From a virus: a stretch of DNA of 51,309 nucleotides. Shown here in pieces: positions 42,397-49,604 of the stretch. Below the pieces are notes generated by a model. The model was not told where the DNA came from and did not search any database. It was given only the letters and a program-made list of their open reading frames with translations. The stretch is taken from positions 1-51,309 of IMG/VR virus record IMGVR_UViG_3300009082_000024, one strand, 5' to 3'. Within the stretch, counting starts at the first letter, position 1. The number at the start of each line of letters is the position of its first letter. The translations under genes were made by a program, and so were the position numbers.

Positions 42397-42609
42397 TCAT
42401 CCTCTTTTTTCCTCGAGCGGAACTTCGCTCGCTTGCTCAGCCTTCTTCTTTACCCAATGATAGATACAAATAACTTCCCACCTGTTTAAGTTTTCTATGT
42501 ACTTAGGCGGGACATCAGGGTACCCTACCATCTTTAAGATTTCTCTATACATAGATGATTTGGATATGTGGGGATCAGAATTACATAGCGGGCACGGGTT
42601 AGGTTTCAT
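42397..42609 (-). CDS. Small zinc-knuckle protein
   Basis: A 70-residue protein starting MKPNPCPLCNSDPHISK, with one CPLC knuckle and later Cys/His (VICIYHW) that could complete a zinc site. GGAGGAC ribosome site, start overlaps the previous stop by four bases. Function unknown. Confidence 0.55.
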   Translation of the reverse strand: MKPNPCPLCNSDPHISKSSMYREILKMVGYPDVPPKYIENLNRWEVICIYHWVKKKAEQASEVPLEEKRG

Positions 42610-42875
42610 AAGTCCTCCCTCATTGCGTCAAACTTGCTTATTGTGAACCTTTTTATGTCTTGGGTGATTTGAGTAAGAGTCACTATGAATTTTTCTCTGT
42701 CAACATTACTGGACGCAAAGGTGGCGGCTAAGGCTTGGGTTAATTCTGATGTCAACACACTTAACAATCCAGCGATTGAGTCTTTTGAGTTTTCATGTAC
42801 CGCATCGCACGCTTGTGCGTAAACATTTACTGCTGCATGGATTACAATCTTTAACTTTTTTTCTCGATCATTCAT
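42606..42875 (-). CDS. Small helical protein
   Basis: An 89-residue, wholly helical protein (LKIVIHAAVNVYAQACDAV, then LTSELTQALAATFASS). AAGGAGGA precedes the ATG. It directly follows the possible Ku-like gene. Function unknown. Confidence 0.55.
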   Translation of the reverse strand: MNDREKKLKIVIHAAVNVYAQACDAVHENSKDSIAGLLSVLTSELTQALAATFASSNVDREKFIVTLTQITQDIKRFTISKFDAMREDL

Positions 42876-42883
42876 AATCCTCC

Positions 42884-43540
42884 TTAGATCATCTTGATCT
42901 TTTTTCTTTCTGTTGCTACTGGAGCAGCTACTTTTTCAGGTACTGACTCATTAAGATGTTCAAATACTTTTTGCTCTTTGAACACACCTATTTCCAAGCC
43001 CCACTTATTCTCAAATGATACCGCTCTTATGTAACCGTCACTGGCAACAAAACCTCTGCTGCTTGTGCAGAACTCACCACGTGCTACTAATTTATTCTCG
43101 TTAAGATATTCCCAAAGCTTGCGCATCTGGAAAAGATTATTCCTTTTAGCCTGATCCCTGTCGAAGTCTTTCTTCATCCCATTGTCATCAGGGAATATCT
43201 CATAATAAGATGCTATCACATAGTTGTCCGTGTAATTAGAAAGCTGTTGATACCCTGTAAGCTGCATCACTTTTGTCTGTGAGTTCTCGTTGACTTGCTC
43301 ATTGTTGTACCAGAACGTGAGTTCTGATTTACCATAGATGGTTCCGTCATCATCGACCCATTGTCTTGTGAGCTGTCCTTGCTGTAACACTACACCATTG
43401 ACAACGCTTTTCTCTTTAGCTATCTTCCCCGTGGGAGTCTTTGCGACTATCTCTGGCCGCTCCATCCTTGAAAGATTTTCATACCGCACATTCATGCTGA
43501 CACCGAGATTAGTGTCGGCGATCTGTAATTTGTAAGCCAT
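42884..43540 (-). CDS. Beta-barrel protein, possible Ku-like DNA-end binder
   Basis: A 218-residue protein. The strand-rich middle, a YYEIFPDDNG segment (about residue 110), the following helix (RKLWEYLNENK) and the segment LVARGEFCTSSRGF resemble the order of the Ku barrel core (YxLxPD, LREAL, xxxARFxLRxRexL). Ku homologues are known from mycobacteriophages Omega and Corndog, and Mu Gam is a distant relative. An ATP-dependent ligase gene lies in the same operon. The match is weak, by eye, and needs structure comparison. A general beta-barrel DNA-binding protein is the alternative. Confidence 0.4.
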   Translation of the reverse strand: MAYKLQIADTNLGVSMNVRYENLSRMERPEIVAKTPTGKIAKEKSVVNGVVLQQGQLTRQWVDDDGTIYGKSELTFWYNNEQVNENSQTKVMQLTGYQQLSNYTDNYVIASYYEIFPDDNGMKKDFDRDQAKRNNLFQMRKLWEYLNENKLVARGEFCTSSRGFVASDGYIRAVSFENKWGLEIGVFKEQKVFEHLNESVPEKVAAPVATERKKIKMI

Positions 43541-43686
43541 GATCCCTCCTTTTTTCCTTCTGCACCCAAGCCATACGCTTGCACTCTTCTTTTTCGTTCA
43601 GCCCTGCGGGCTGCTTTTTCATTGTTCTTCTCTTTCTTATCTTTGTCGCTGCTGGCAGGGTGCAGTCTTTCGTTTCTGCCTTTCAT
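43492..43686 (-). CDS. Lys/Arg-rich small frame, uncertain
   Basis: A 64-residue frame whose ATGA start overlaps the VWA stop, giving a very basic peptide (KDKKEKNNEKAARRAERKRR). It overlaps the next gene by 49 bases and covers a palindromic region. Coupled start supports it; composition could equally come from a structured RNA spacer. Treat as uncertain. Confidence 0.3.
   Translation of the reverse strand: MKGRNERLHPASSDKDKKEKNNEKAARRAERKRRVQAYGLGAEGKKEGSWLTNYRSPTLISVSA
43560..43665. repeat. Palindromic spacer between VWA and Ku-like genes
   Basis: CTGCACCC (43560-43567) and GGGTGCAG (43658-43665) are perfect inverted arms about 90 bases apart. Between them a hairpin CAGCCC-TGC-GGGCTG (43599-43613) is followed on the plus strand by CTTTTTC. 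On the plus strand this could stop antisense transcription. On the minus strand it lies in the operon message. Similar in plan to the larger palindrome at 45252-45352. Confidence 0.55.
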
Positions 43687-45218
43687 TCTAACATTGTTTT
43701 GATAGTTTCCATGATCACCATGTCAGCGTGTTCATCGGCTATAATATTACTTTCTCCAGCTATAGTCTGGACAAAAGCTCCTGTTAATTCAGCACCGATG
43801 CCTACTACCATACATTTTACTTCAGCTCCGTGCTTGATGATCTGCACGCGCAGGTTGTCTATCTCATCTTTCCCCACATAACCGTCAGTCATCAGGACGA
43901 CAAGCTTGTTACCGTCTATCTCCTGATTGCTGAGTATGTCAGCCTGCACTTTCATAAACGCTTTGTAAAGGTCAGTTCCACCGCTATTAGCGGAGTATTC
44001 TTTCTCCCAATTATCACCATGCTTATAAGCATTTGTGTCGAAACTCCATACATCATAGCTTATGTTAAGCCCTTCCTGTTCCTGTATGTCTTTTAAGATC
44101 TCGATGATGCTTCTTACCGTACGCACTACCACCTTTTTCCTGTCACTTCCATCGATCATCCGTGATGACATCGAGCCTGATGCGTCCAAGCAGAAAGCTA
44201 TCTTACTTTTCTTTACCTTGACTATGTCATCTTCGTGGAATAATTCTTCTATGTCTCCAGTAAAGAATGAAGTGATAGCCTCTGTGTTAAGCTTGGCTCC
44301 TTCGAATACCATTCTCTTTTCTTTGACCGCTAATAGTTCCTTAAATGAGTTCTTAGTGAGCTCTTGAAACGCTGCGCTTCCAATAATTTCTTTGCTTGCT
44401 CCTTTGATACCGCTTCCTTTGTCCCAAGCAGAGCTAGGATTGAGGAAACGCTTAGTGTCGCCAATGTGTAGCACATCTTCATTGCCACCAAGTCCAGCTG
44501 GACTAGATCCGCTGCCTTCACTTCCTTTTTCTTGGCCGCCTTCACCTTGCCCTTGGCTTTGTCCTTCTTTTTTGTTTTCATCAGCCCCTCCTTGTTGAAT
44601 TGATATTTGCATCTCTTGTATTTGCGGGTCGTCTTCGTCTTTGATCTTGAACAGTTCCTTTACTTTCTTAATAGCTTTTTTTACTTCTTCCCAGTTGTTG
44701 CTTTCAATATCATTGATCGCTTGACGCATGAGCGAATATATATTGTTGTCTTCATTGAACTTTAATGCTTCCGTGTCATTCAACGTTTGAAATCCTTCGT
44801 TATAAAGTATGCCGTTGATAAGGCAACGTGTCATGAGATGTTCTTTCTTCATCTCCTCAAGTTTGGGATAAACATGTTGCTTTAATAATTCTCCATAAAA
44901 TTCTTTTATATTGTCAAGCATCCTGAAATTCTTCAGGTCTATTCTCAGGTCTTCAAAAGCGTTCAATATATTATGGCTTATTATTCTTCCGTCAGATACT
45001 TCTTTCGGTATGACACCGCTAAACTTAAGATGGGCTGCTTCGTGCATCAGCAAGGCTAATGCTCCCAATACATTATGTTCCTTGAGATCACACGGCATAT
45101 ATATTTCGTTCTTTGTCGGGTTAGAACTTGCTCCCTGTGCTTGTGCGTCAAATATAACCTTTGCGTTATGCTTAGAGGCGCACCATTTGGCAAGCAGTTC
45201 GAATGTCATTCTTTGCAT
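43683..45218 (-). CDS. VWA protein with metallopeptidase-like N-terminus (CobT/DUF2201-type)
   Basis: A 511-residue protein. N-terminus: HEAAH (59-63) with a downstream NAFED (86-90), the zinc-ligand layout of metallopeptidase-like domains of the DUF2201 group. Middle: acidic helical region and a Gly/Gln/Ser-rich linker (about 215-245). C-terminus: a von Willebrand A domain with a full metal site: DASGSMS (345-351), Thr415 in SGGTDLY and Asp445 in LMTDGY. Pairs of VWA proteins with MoxR-type ATPases (next gene upstream) remodel or insert cofactors in other proteins. The partner in this phage is unknown. Confidence 0.8.
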   Translation of the reverse strand: MQRMTFELLAKWCASKHNAKVIFDAQAQGASSNPTKNEIYMPCDLKEHNVLGALALLMHEAAHLKFSGVIPKEVSDGRIISHNILNAFEDLRIDLKNFRMLDNIKEFYGELLKQHVYPKLEEMKKEHLMTRCLINGILYNEGFQTLNDTEALKFNEDNNIYSLMRQAINDIESNNWEEVKKAIKKVKELFKIKDEDDPQIQEMQISIQQGGADENKKEGQSQGQGEGGQEKGSEGSGSSPAGLGGNEDVLHIGDTKRFLNPSSAWDKGSGIKGASKEIIGSAAFQELTKNSFKELLAVKEKRMVFEGAKLNTEAITSFFTGDIEELFHEDDIVKVKKSKIAFCLDASGSMSSRMIDGSDRKKVVVRTVRSIIEILKDIQEQEGLNISYDVWSFDTNAYKHGDNWEKEYSANSGGTDLYKAFMKVQADILSNQEIDGNKLVVLMTDGYVGKDEIDNLRVQIIKHGAEVKCMVVGIGAELTGAFVQTIAGESNIIADEHADMVIMETIKTMLE

Positions 45219-45231
45219 ACATCGTCTCCTT

Positions 45232-45378
45232 TCAACGCTCTCGTCGCGCTACACGGGACAGAACGCTACGCAGCCGTGATCTTGCCTGCTTTCTTTTGCT
45301 GTCCTGCCTTCTCTCTGCAAGTATCACGGCACGCTCCGCTCTCTGTCCCGTGAGTGCTCCTCGGCGTTGACCATTCAT
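45232..45378 (-). CDS. Arg-rich small frame, uncertain
   Basis: A 48-residue frame starting ATGA on the AAA+ stop codon, giving an Arg-rich peptide (RRQDSKRKQARSRLRSVLSR). It lies entirely over a large palindrome. Coupled start favours translation; the biased composition may just reflect GC-rich paired arms. Uncertain. Confidence 0.3.
   Translation of the reverse strand: MNGQRRGALTGQRAERAVILAERRQDSKRKQARSRLRSVLSRVARRER
45252..45352. repeat. Large imperfect palindrome between the AAA+ and VWA genes
   Basis: CACGGGACAGA (45252-45262) and TCTGTCCCGTG (45342-45352) pair perfectly over 11 bases. Further in, CCGTGAT-CTTGC (45274-45285) pairs with GCAAG-T-ATCACGG (45317-45329) with one bulge; between them are internal loops of similar length, so the whole is a 100-base cruciform or RNA hairpin. 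It lies between two genes otherwise expected to be coupled. Probable RNA processing or ratio-setting element. Confidence 0.65.
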
Positions 45379-46523
45379 TCTCCTACTCTCTCCTTTTCGC
45401 TTTGTGGCATCAGTTCTTTCCATACTGCTTGGGCAAGCCTGAAGAAAGCTTCTTTCGCTTTAGGCTGACTGACTGCTTCCATGATGCTGGTGATACCATC
45501 TTCGATAGCGTGCTGCAACGGCATACCATGTATCCACAAGTCAATGCAGTTATTAAGCTGCCGTATGCTGATGTCAACGGGGATATTGGCTTGCTCAATA
45601 GTTTGCAAGCAGGCGAAATAGAACTTGGTAAACCTTTCGATGTCATCGCTGTGCAGTTGCGGGAACTTCTTTCTTATTGCAAGTTTTATTTCTTTTACGC
45701 TGAACTCTGGAAATGTCAGATAGGTACACCTGCCTAAGAAATTACTTGCCTTGATATTACCGCCGATATACTTTGCGCTCTTCGGGTTCTGGGCAAAAGC
45801 GAGTTTGCAATCATCATGCAGCCGATACACTTTGCCTTTTCCACCGTCAGCGTCTTTGATAAACAGTTCTCTGTTCCACATGAACGCATGGAAATCAAAT
45901 GTACCTGCATTTGAAAGGGCATTGATCTCATCAAAGCATATCAGGCACGGCCCTTGGACAGCCTTCACGAATGTACTTTCTTGGAACATCACACTGCCGT
46001 TTTGTATGGTCTTATCACCAAATAACTTTGGCAATTTAAAATCCTCATACATCGAGAAAAGTAAGAACGGAAGCTTTCTTACATGCGCATAGTACATGAT
46101 TGAATAGGTCTTGCCAGTCCCCTGCTTTCCTTGGCACAAGGGATACTTCCAATGTCCTGCCCTGCTTGCGTCAAGATGATGAGCGAGCCTTTTATCTATG
46201 TCCCGTATGACATAGTTTGAGAATTCTTCCTCGACTGGGATAAAACGCTTCATCTCATCGCTGACCTGATATTCTTTCACCGCGATTGTTTCTTTCTTAG
46301 TAGTCACTTCTTCTGTTTGTTTTGGTTCTCCTATTCCGCTGCTTAATGGCTGGCCCATCTCTATGAATCTGCCTCGTATTGTCGAGTCGTCCATCTCTAT
46401 GTTGTGCTGGGTTTTCAACGCGTCTTTGATCTGCCACGCGCGGACTTTTGCATTTGTCTTAGCGAGTTCATCTCTGATCGCTAATAATATCTTGTCATCT
46501 ACCCTGTCTACTGGCGGCATCAT
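45375..46523 (-). CDS. MoxR/CobS-type AAA+ ATPase
   Basis: A 382-residue AAA+ protein. N-terminus has a winged-helix-like segment (residues about 8-60, VRAWQIKDALKTQHNIEMDD). Walker A is GKQGTGKT (132-139), Walker B LICFDEIN (194-201), with AQNPKS (sensor 1 Asn) and a GRCTYLTFP arginine-finger region following. Start overlaps the ligase stop (ATGA). It is the motor partner of the VWA protein downstream, as in CobS-CobT and MoxR-VWA pairs, and in T4-like cyanophages that carry CobS-like genes. Confidence 0.85.
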   Translation of the reverse strand: MMPPVDRVDDKILLAIRDELAKTNAKVRAWQIKDALKTQHNIEMDDSTIRGRFIEMGQPLSSGIGEPKQTEEVTTKKETIAVKEYQVSDEMKRFIPVEEEFSNYVIRDIDKRLAHHLDASRAGHWKYPLCQGKQGTGKTYSIMYYAHVRKLPFLLFSMYEDFKLPKLFGDKTIQNGSVMFQESTFVKAVQGPCLICFDEINALSNAGTFDFHAFMWNRELFIKDADGGKGKVYRLHDDCKLAFAQNPKSAKYIGGNIKASNFLGRCTYLTFPEFSVKEIKLAIRKKFPQLHSDDIERFTKFYFACLQTIEQANIPVDISIRQLNNCIDLWIHGMPLQHAIEDGITSIMEAVSQPKAKEAFFRLAQAVWKELMPQSEKERVGE

Positions 46524-47344
46524 TCCTCCTCTCCTTCTTTTTTAATGAAAATTGGGTTTCTTAATGAACCTGAATCCAATACTCCAAGATGCTGTATCAC
46601 CACTTTATCTCCTACCTTCAGGTTTTTCTTGTGTTTTGCCGATACCTTTACTCCGCATGATATGCCGAGAGTGTGACTGTTTGGTGATGGTAGTCCGCTT
46701 GTGTTTGGCAACGGCACTATTATCTCTATTCTTTCCTGTGTGCTTGAGATAGAGTGCACTTCGTAGACATTAGTGTCTCTGCATTTTATTTTTACCCAAG
46801 GACACGGCCCTACTTGGAATACTGAGTCCAATGATTTAACCACGACTCCTTCATATCCCTGTCCCATCACATACAATGCGTAAGTGTGTGCTTCAGTTGC
46901 GTTGGTCACTAACCTGCATTGCCCGAGATATTTCTTCCTGAACAATTCTGTGATCATTTCTTTTCTTTCTACGAGTGGTCTTGTGTCAACTACTCCGCGT
47001 ATTGCCATATCATAGATGATAAAATTAAGGTCATCGGAGTCTTTGTGTTTGAGAAGTTGATAGAGAGCTTGGTTCTTGCCTTCGCCATAGAACAATTCAC
47101 AATAGAGATAAGCATACTCAAGGTTGGTTGTCCGCATGATGTCCGCTATTTCTACAAGCTTATCCCATTTTGTTCTTATTGTCCCATGCTTATTAGCAGC
47201 AAATATCTCGGCGCCTCTTTGGTAGACGATCACCATTGCTTCACCGTCATATTTTATTTCGGCAAAACTCGGGTATCGCAGGCCAGCCAAGCTTCCTCTA
47301 TGCTCTGGGAATCTCGCTTTCGGGCCATTCTTCGATAGTAACAT
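46520..47344 (-). CDS. ATP-dependent DNA ligase
   Basis: A 274-residue ligase from ATG 47344 (AGAGGTGGAAG upstream; longer starts run into the zinc-ribbon gene). Motif I K31YDG34 in EIKYDGE, motif III CELFYGEG (82-89), FIIYDM, motif IV EGVVVK (165-170) and motif V WVKIK (183-187) are all present, followed by an OB-fold of about 85 residues. Minimal size resembles phage and LigD-type ligases. It would seal nicks in replication or join ends, the latter if the nearby Ku-like protein is real. Confidence 0.9.
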   Translation of the reverse strand: MLLSKNGPKARFPEHRGSLAGLRYPSFAEIKYDGEAMVIVYQRGAEIFAANKHGTIRTKWDKLVEIADIMRTTNLEYAYLYCELFYGEGKNQALYQLLKHKDSDDLNFIIYDMAIRGVVDTRPLVERKEMITELFRKKYLGQCRLVTNATEAHTYALYVMGQGYEGVVVKSLDSVFQVGPCPWVKIKCRDTNVYEVHSISSTQERIEIIVPLPNTSGLPSPNSHTLGISCGVKVSAKHKKNLKVGDKVVIQHLGVLDSGSLRNPIFIKKEGEEE

Positions 47345-47441
47345 CTTCCACCTCTTTACCGCAGTGCGGGCACCACTTGACCCATTCTTCATCGAACTTG
47401 TCAATACAAAGCTGGCGCCCGCAATAAGGACAATTACACAT
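47298..47441 (-). CDS. Zinc-ribbon protein
   Basis: A 47-residue protein with CNCPYC (residues 2-7) and CPHC (24-27), a compact four-cysteine zinc ribbon, and an acidic tail. AAGGAGATG precedes ATG 47441. The end overlaps the ligase start by 47 bases. Too short for most gene finders. Function unknown. Confidence 0.65.
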   Translation of the reverse strand: MCNCPYCGRQLCIDKFDEEWVKWCPHCGKEVEDVTIEEWPESEIPRA

Positions 47442-47595
47442 CTGACATCTCCTTTTGTTCCAGTAATGACTCTTCTTTAAAACACTGGTCACAAAGATAG
47501 TATCCGCCTGTGTAGTCGTCAAAGTTCTCTTCCTTGAATTTAGCTTTTTTGGGATTAAGCATTTTACCACACCCGAGACACTCGACAAGTTTCAT
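47434..47595 (-). CDS. Zinc-ribbon protein
   Basis: A 53-residue protein with CLGC (6-9) and CDQC (35-38) and basic residues between. The ATGA start overlaps the PC4-like gene stop; its end overlaps the next zinc-ribbon gene by 8 bases. A credible structural zinc site in a coupled row of small genes. Confidence 0.65.
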   Translation of the reverse strand: MKLVECLGCGKMLNPKKAKFKEENFDDYTGGYYLCDQCFKEESLLEQKEMSDV

Positions 47596-47819
47596 TTTTG
47601 TCCTGCCTTAGCGGCCTCTGTCTCCGCTATTTCAATGAGTGATATAAGTTCCGCTATCTTATTATATTCAAGAGCAATCCCCTTTTTCGTTGGTGTAAAA
47701 TCAACGCTGCCCTTTGGCTTGAAGAAATCCCTGATGTCGAGAAAGTTACGTCCTTTGAACTCAGTGAGCCTTATTTTTGTCACTACTGCGCTAGTCTTTT
47801 TAATCTCTCCTATCTCCAT
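47592..47819 (-). CDS. PC4-like ssDNA-binding transcription cofactor
   Basis: A 75-residue protein with the PC4 signature over residues 12-66: VVTKIRLTEFKGRNFLDIRD, then PTKKGIALEYNKIAEL. PC4/p15-type proteins dimerise and bind single-stranded DNA, and occur in phages such as T5. Here it may act in replication, recombination or late transcription. Overlaps the next upstream gene by 20 bases. Confidence 0.8.
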   Translation of the reverse strand: MEIGEIKKTSAVVTKIRLTEFKGRNFLDIRDFFKPKGSVDFTPTKKGIALEYNKIAELISLIEIAETEAAKAGQK

Positions 47820-48066
47820 TGTTACCTCCTAGTTCTTTTACTGTCTTAGCAATTGCTTCGATCAATGTCTTTCCCATTTCACAACCCATTACCTTGAATT
47901 TTTCAACGTTGGCGATACAATTGTTTAATGCAAATGCAAATCCTTTACCGTGGTTTTCTCCTTTGCAGAAGCATTTACACTCTGTGCCTTTAGCGTTGTA
48001 GCATCGCGCATCGCAGGTATGTGCCCGCTTGTCACCTTCTTTCTTTAATCTGAAGAGCGTTGCCAT
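47800..48066 (-). CDS. Cys-rich phage protein
   Basis: An 88-residue protein with a cluster HTCDARCYNAKGTECKCFCK (residues 16-35) followed by GENHGKGF. This Cys/His-rich block with NHGxG recurs in small proteins of many environmental phages. It likely binds zinc. Function unknown. GGAGGTG precedes ATG 48066; both ends overlap neighbours. Confidence 0.65.
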   Translation of the reverse strand: MATLFRLKKEGDKRAHTCDARCYNAKGTECKCFCKGENHGKGFAFALNNCIANVEKFKVMGCEMGKTLIEAIAKTVKELGGNNGDRRD

Positions 48067-48259
48067 TAGTCACCTCCTTCCAGCATTTTGGACAAAAAAG
48101 AATAGATTTATCTGTTGACCATTCCTTTCTGTCGTTGAGCCCTTTCGTAGCCCGCTGCATGCTTACTCTGATCTTTCTTTTTTTGAGAGGCCTTTGGCAT
48201 ATATCGCATGCAATAACATATGCTGTGCAAACCTTGGTTACTTTTTTCTTTATTACCAT
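48032..48259 (-). CDS. Zinc-ribbon protein
   Basis: A 75-residue basic protein with CDIC (18-21) and CPKC (56-59), and a Lys/Arg-rich loop (KKRKIRVSMQRATKG). A zinc ribbon with nucleic-acid-binding charge. Overlaps the next gene by 35 bases. Function unknown. Confidence 0.6.
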   Translation of the reverse strand: MVIKKKVTKVCTAYVIACDICQRPLKKRKIRVSMQRATKGLNDRKEWSTDKSILFCPKCWKEVTNGNALQIKERR

Positions 48260-48696
48260 ATCTCAAACCCCCCGCTGTTGGCGCAGAACGTTGCGAACTC
48301 TGTCACATTCTCAACAGTAAACGGATAGCTTTTTGCCCACGCTTCCCTCTTTCCTGTACCGTTGCACGCTTTGCACGTGGCTGTTTCAAGTTTCTTTTCC
48401 ACGCAAAAACAATCTTCATCAGGAAGCGACTCAAGAAACTTTTCTCTGTCCTGTTTATATTGCAATGCTTCTCCGTTTTCCACCGCTTCTCTTAATCGTT
48501 TTGCAATAGCAATTGCTTTACTGCTAGTGATAAGCATGCCGTCATTGTAATGACCGCTCTTTACTTCTTCTGGAGTTATGATGTCCGAGCATGTCTTTTC
48601 CACAAACTCCCAAAGCGGACGCCAATACCAGCAGTTATTCCTGAAATACTCACCCACTTTTTGTTTCGGTTCTTTGCCTGTCAAATCAAATCCCAT
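48253..48696 (-). CDS. Conserved-type phage protein with DnaJ-like CxxCxGxG
   Basis: A 147-residue protein beginning MGFDLTGKEPK and containing YFRNNCWYWRPLWEFVE, a layout I associate with a widespread phage family of unknown function, then a helical core and CKACNGTGKR (109-118), a single DnaJ-type zinc motif. Starts inside the end of the upstream zinc-ribbon gene. Role unknown. Confidence 0.65.
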   Translation of the reverse strand: MGFDLTGKEPKQKVGEYFRNNCWYWRPLWEFVEKTCSDIITPEEVKSGHYNDGMLITSSKAIAIAKRLREAVENGEALQYKQDREKFLESLPDEDCFCVEKKLETATCKACNGTGKREAWAKSYPFTVENVTEFATFCANSGGFEIW

Positions 48697-48841
48697 CCTT
48701 CCTCACCTCCTTTCCCTTATTTCTAAGTGTTCCACAATCAGTACACTTGTAGATCTTCTGTTGTGGCTTACCGTACTTTTTATACTTTAAACTTCCACAC
48801 CGAGGACATTTGAAATAAACTTTTGAATAGATATTACCCAT
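48686..48841 (-). CDS. Zinc-ribbon protein
   Basis: A 51-residue protein with CPRC (12-15) and CTDC (33-36), the InsA/transposase-type zinc ribbon (YFKCPRCGS, KIYKCTDCG). ATG 48841 overlaps the upstream stop; its end overlaps the 48253-48696 gene by 11 bases. Likely binds nucleic acid; function unknown. Confidence 0.6.
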   Translation of the reverse strand: MGNIYSKVYFKCPRCGSLKYKKYGKPQQKIYKCTDCGTLRNKGKEVRKDGI

Positions 48842-49200
48842 CACTTATCTCCTCTTGGCAGTCTTAAGTAATTCCATGTTGTATCATCGATAAACGCTAC
48901 CCTTCTTTTTATTATTTCTTTAAGCTTATCCTTGTTGCTGTCATTCATCCATCTTTGTACTGCTTCTTCCTTGATGACGGCCCAATTTCCAGTGCGATAA
49001 GGGTTATCGCCTGACTCACCATCTCTTACAGATATCAGTATTATTCCTTGTTTCATAAACCCTTTGCACTTGTCGCAAGGTTCATGGTTATATACTGCTT
49101 GACGCGGAAGGCTGTTCTTTAATCTTCTATCAAGCAGTATTTCTTTTGGCTCGTTGCATAAGAAACATAAACTCATCCCTACATGGCTTAATTCTTCCAT
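48841..49200 (-). CDS. Phage zinc-binding protein
   Basis: A 119-residue protein with CFLC (12-15) and CDKC (42-45), the phrase LPRQAVYNHEPCDKCKGF and a following beta segment (GIILISVRDGESG). I have the impression of a common phage family with this arrangement; role unknown. Coupled to its downstream neighbour by TGATG. Confidence 0.6.
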   Translation of the reverse strand: MEELSHVGMSLCFLCNEPKEILLDRRLKNSLPRQAVYNHEPCDKCKGFMKQGIILISVRDGESGDNPYRTGNWAVIKEEAVQRWMNDSNKDKLKEIIKRRVAFIDDTTWNYLRLPRGDK

Positions 49201-49208
49201 AGGACTCC

Positions 49209-49391
49209 TTATCTTGATACCACTTTGCTTATTTTAAATTCTTTCCTGCAATTAAAGCAGCGTATGATATCGCCTTTGTGTGCTGCCTGTAATACGGTTG
49301 CCGCTGTGCACTGCTTATAGGGACAAGCGACAACGTATACCTTGTTTGCTTGTGTTGCTATTGCATTACGATATCTTTCTTTCGGTTTCAT
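49209..49391 (-). CDS. Zinc-ribbon protein
   Basis: A 60-residue basic protein with CPYKQC (about 23-28) and CFNC (45-48). Overlaps its upstream neighbour by 26 bases. One of a run of tiny zinc proteins. Function unknown. Confidence 0.55.
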   Translation of the reverse strand: MKPKERYRNAIATQANKVYVVACPYKQCTAATVLQAAHKGDIIRCFNCRKEFKISKVVSR

Positions 49392-49512
49392 TCTTCCTCC
49401 ACTTGCTTGTAAGCAGATTAAACATCACCTGCTGGCCGTCATTCTGGTCAGTATCTGAACACTTGTCGCAGATTATCTCCTGACTTGGTTGATTACAAAC
49501 TTCACATCTCAT
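49366..49512 (-). CDS. Zinc-ribbon protein
   Basis: A 48-residue protein with CEVC (3-6) and CDKC (15-18), close-spaced knuckles followed by a helical basic tail. Starts just after the stop of the small membrane gene. Function unknown. Confidence 0.55.
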   Translation of the reverse strand: MRCEVCNQPSQEIICDKCSDTDQNDGQQVMFNLLTSKWRKNETERKIS

Positions 49513-49604
49513 AGCCACCCCTTATTATCCGCATACATGCAGATAAGTATTATTACTATCATCCCTATTAAAACTGCCCAGTCTCCTCTATCCATGTCAT
49601 TCAT
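49509..49604 (-). CDS. Tiny membrane protein
   Basis: A 31-residue frame, MNDMDRGDWAVLIGMIVIIL then ICMYADNKGWL, a single membrane helix. Its ATG overlaps the preceding zinc-ribbon stop and its TGA is followed at once by the next ATG. A longer frame from 49733 would be a shadow of that zinc-ribbon gene. Function unknown. Confidence 0.5.
   Translation of the reverse strand: MNDMDRGDWAVLIGMIVIILICMYADNKGWL

Noticed and set aside
45375-45423. Longer start (45423) for the Arg-rich frame
   Set aside because: It would lie inside the AAA+ gene; only the ATGA at 45378 is coupled to the stop.
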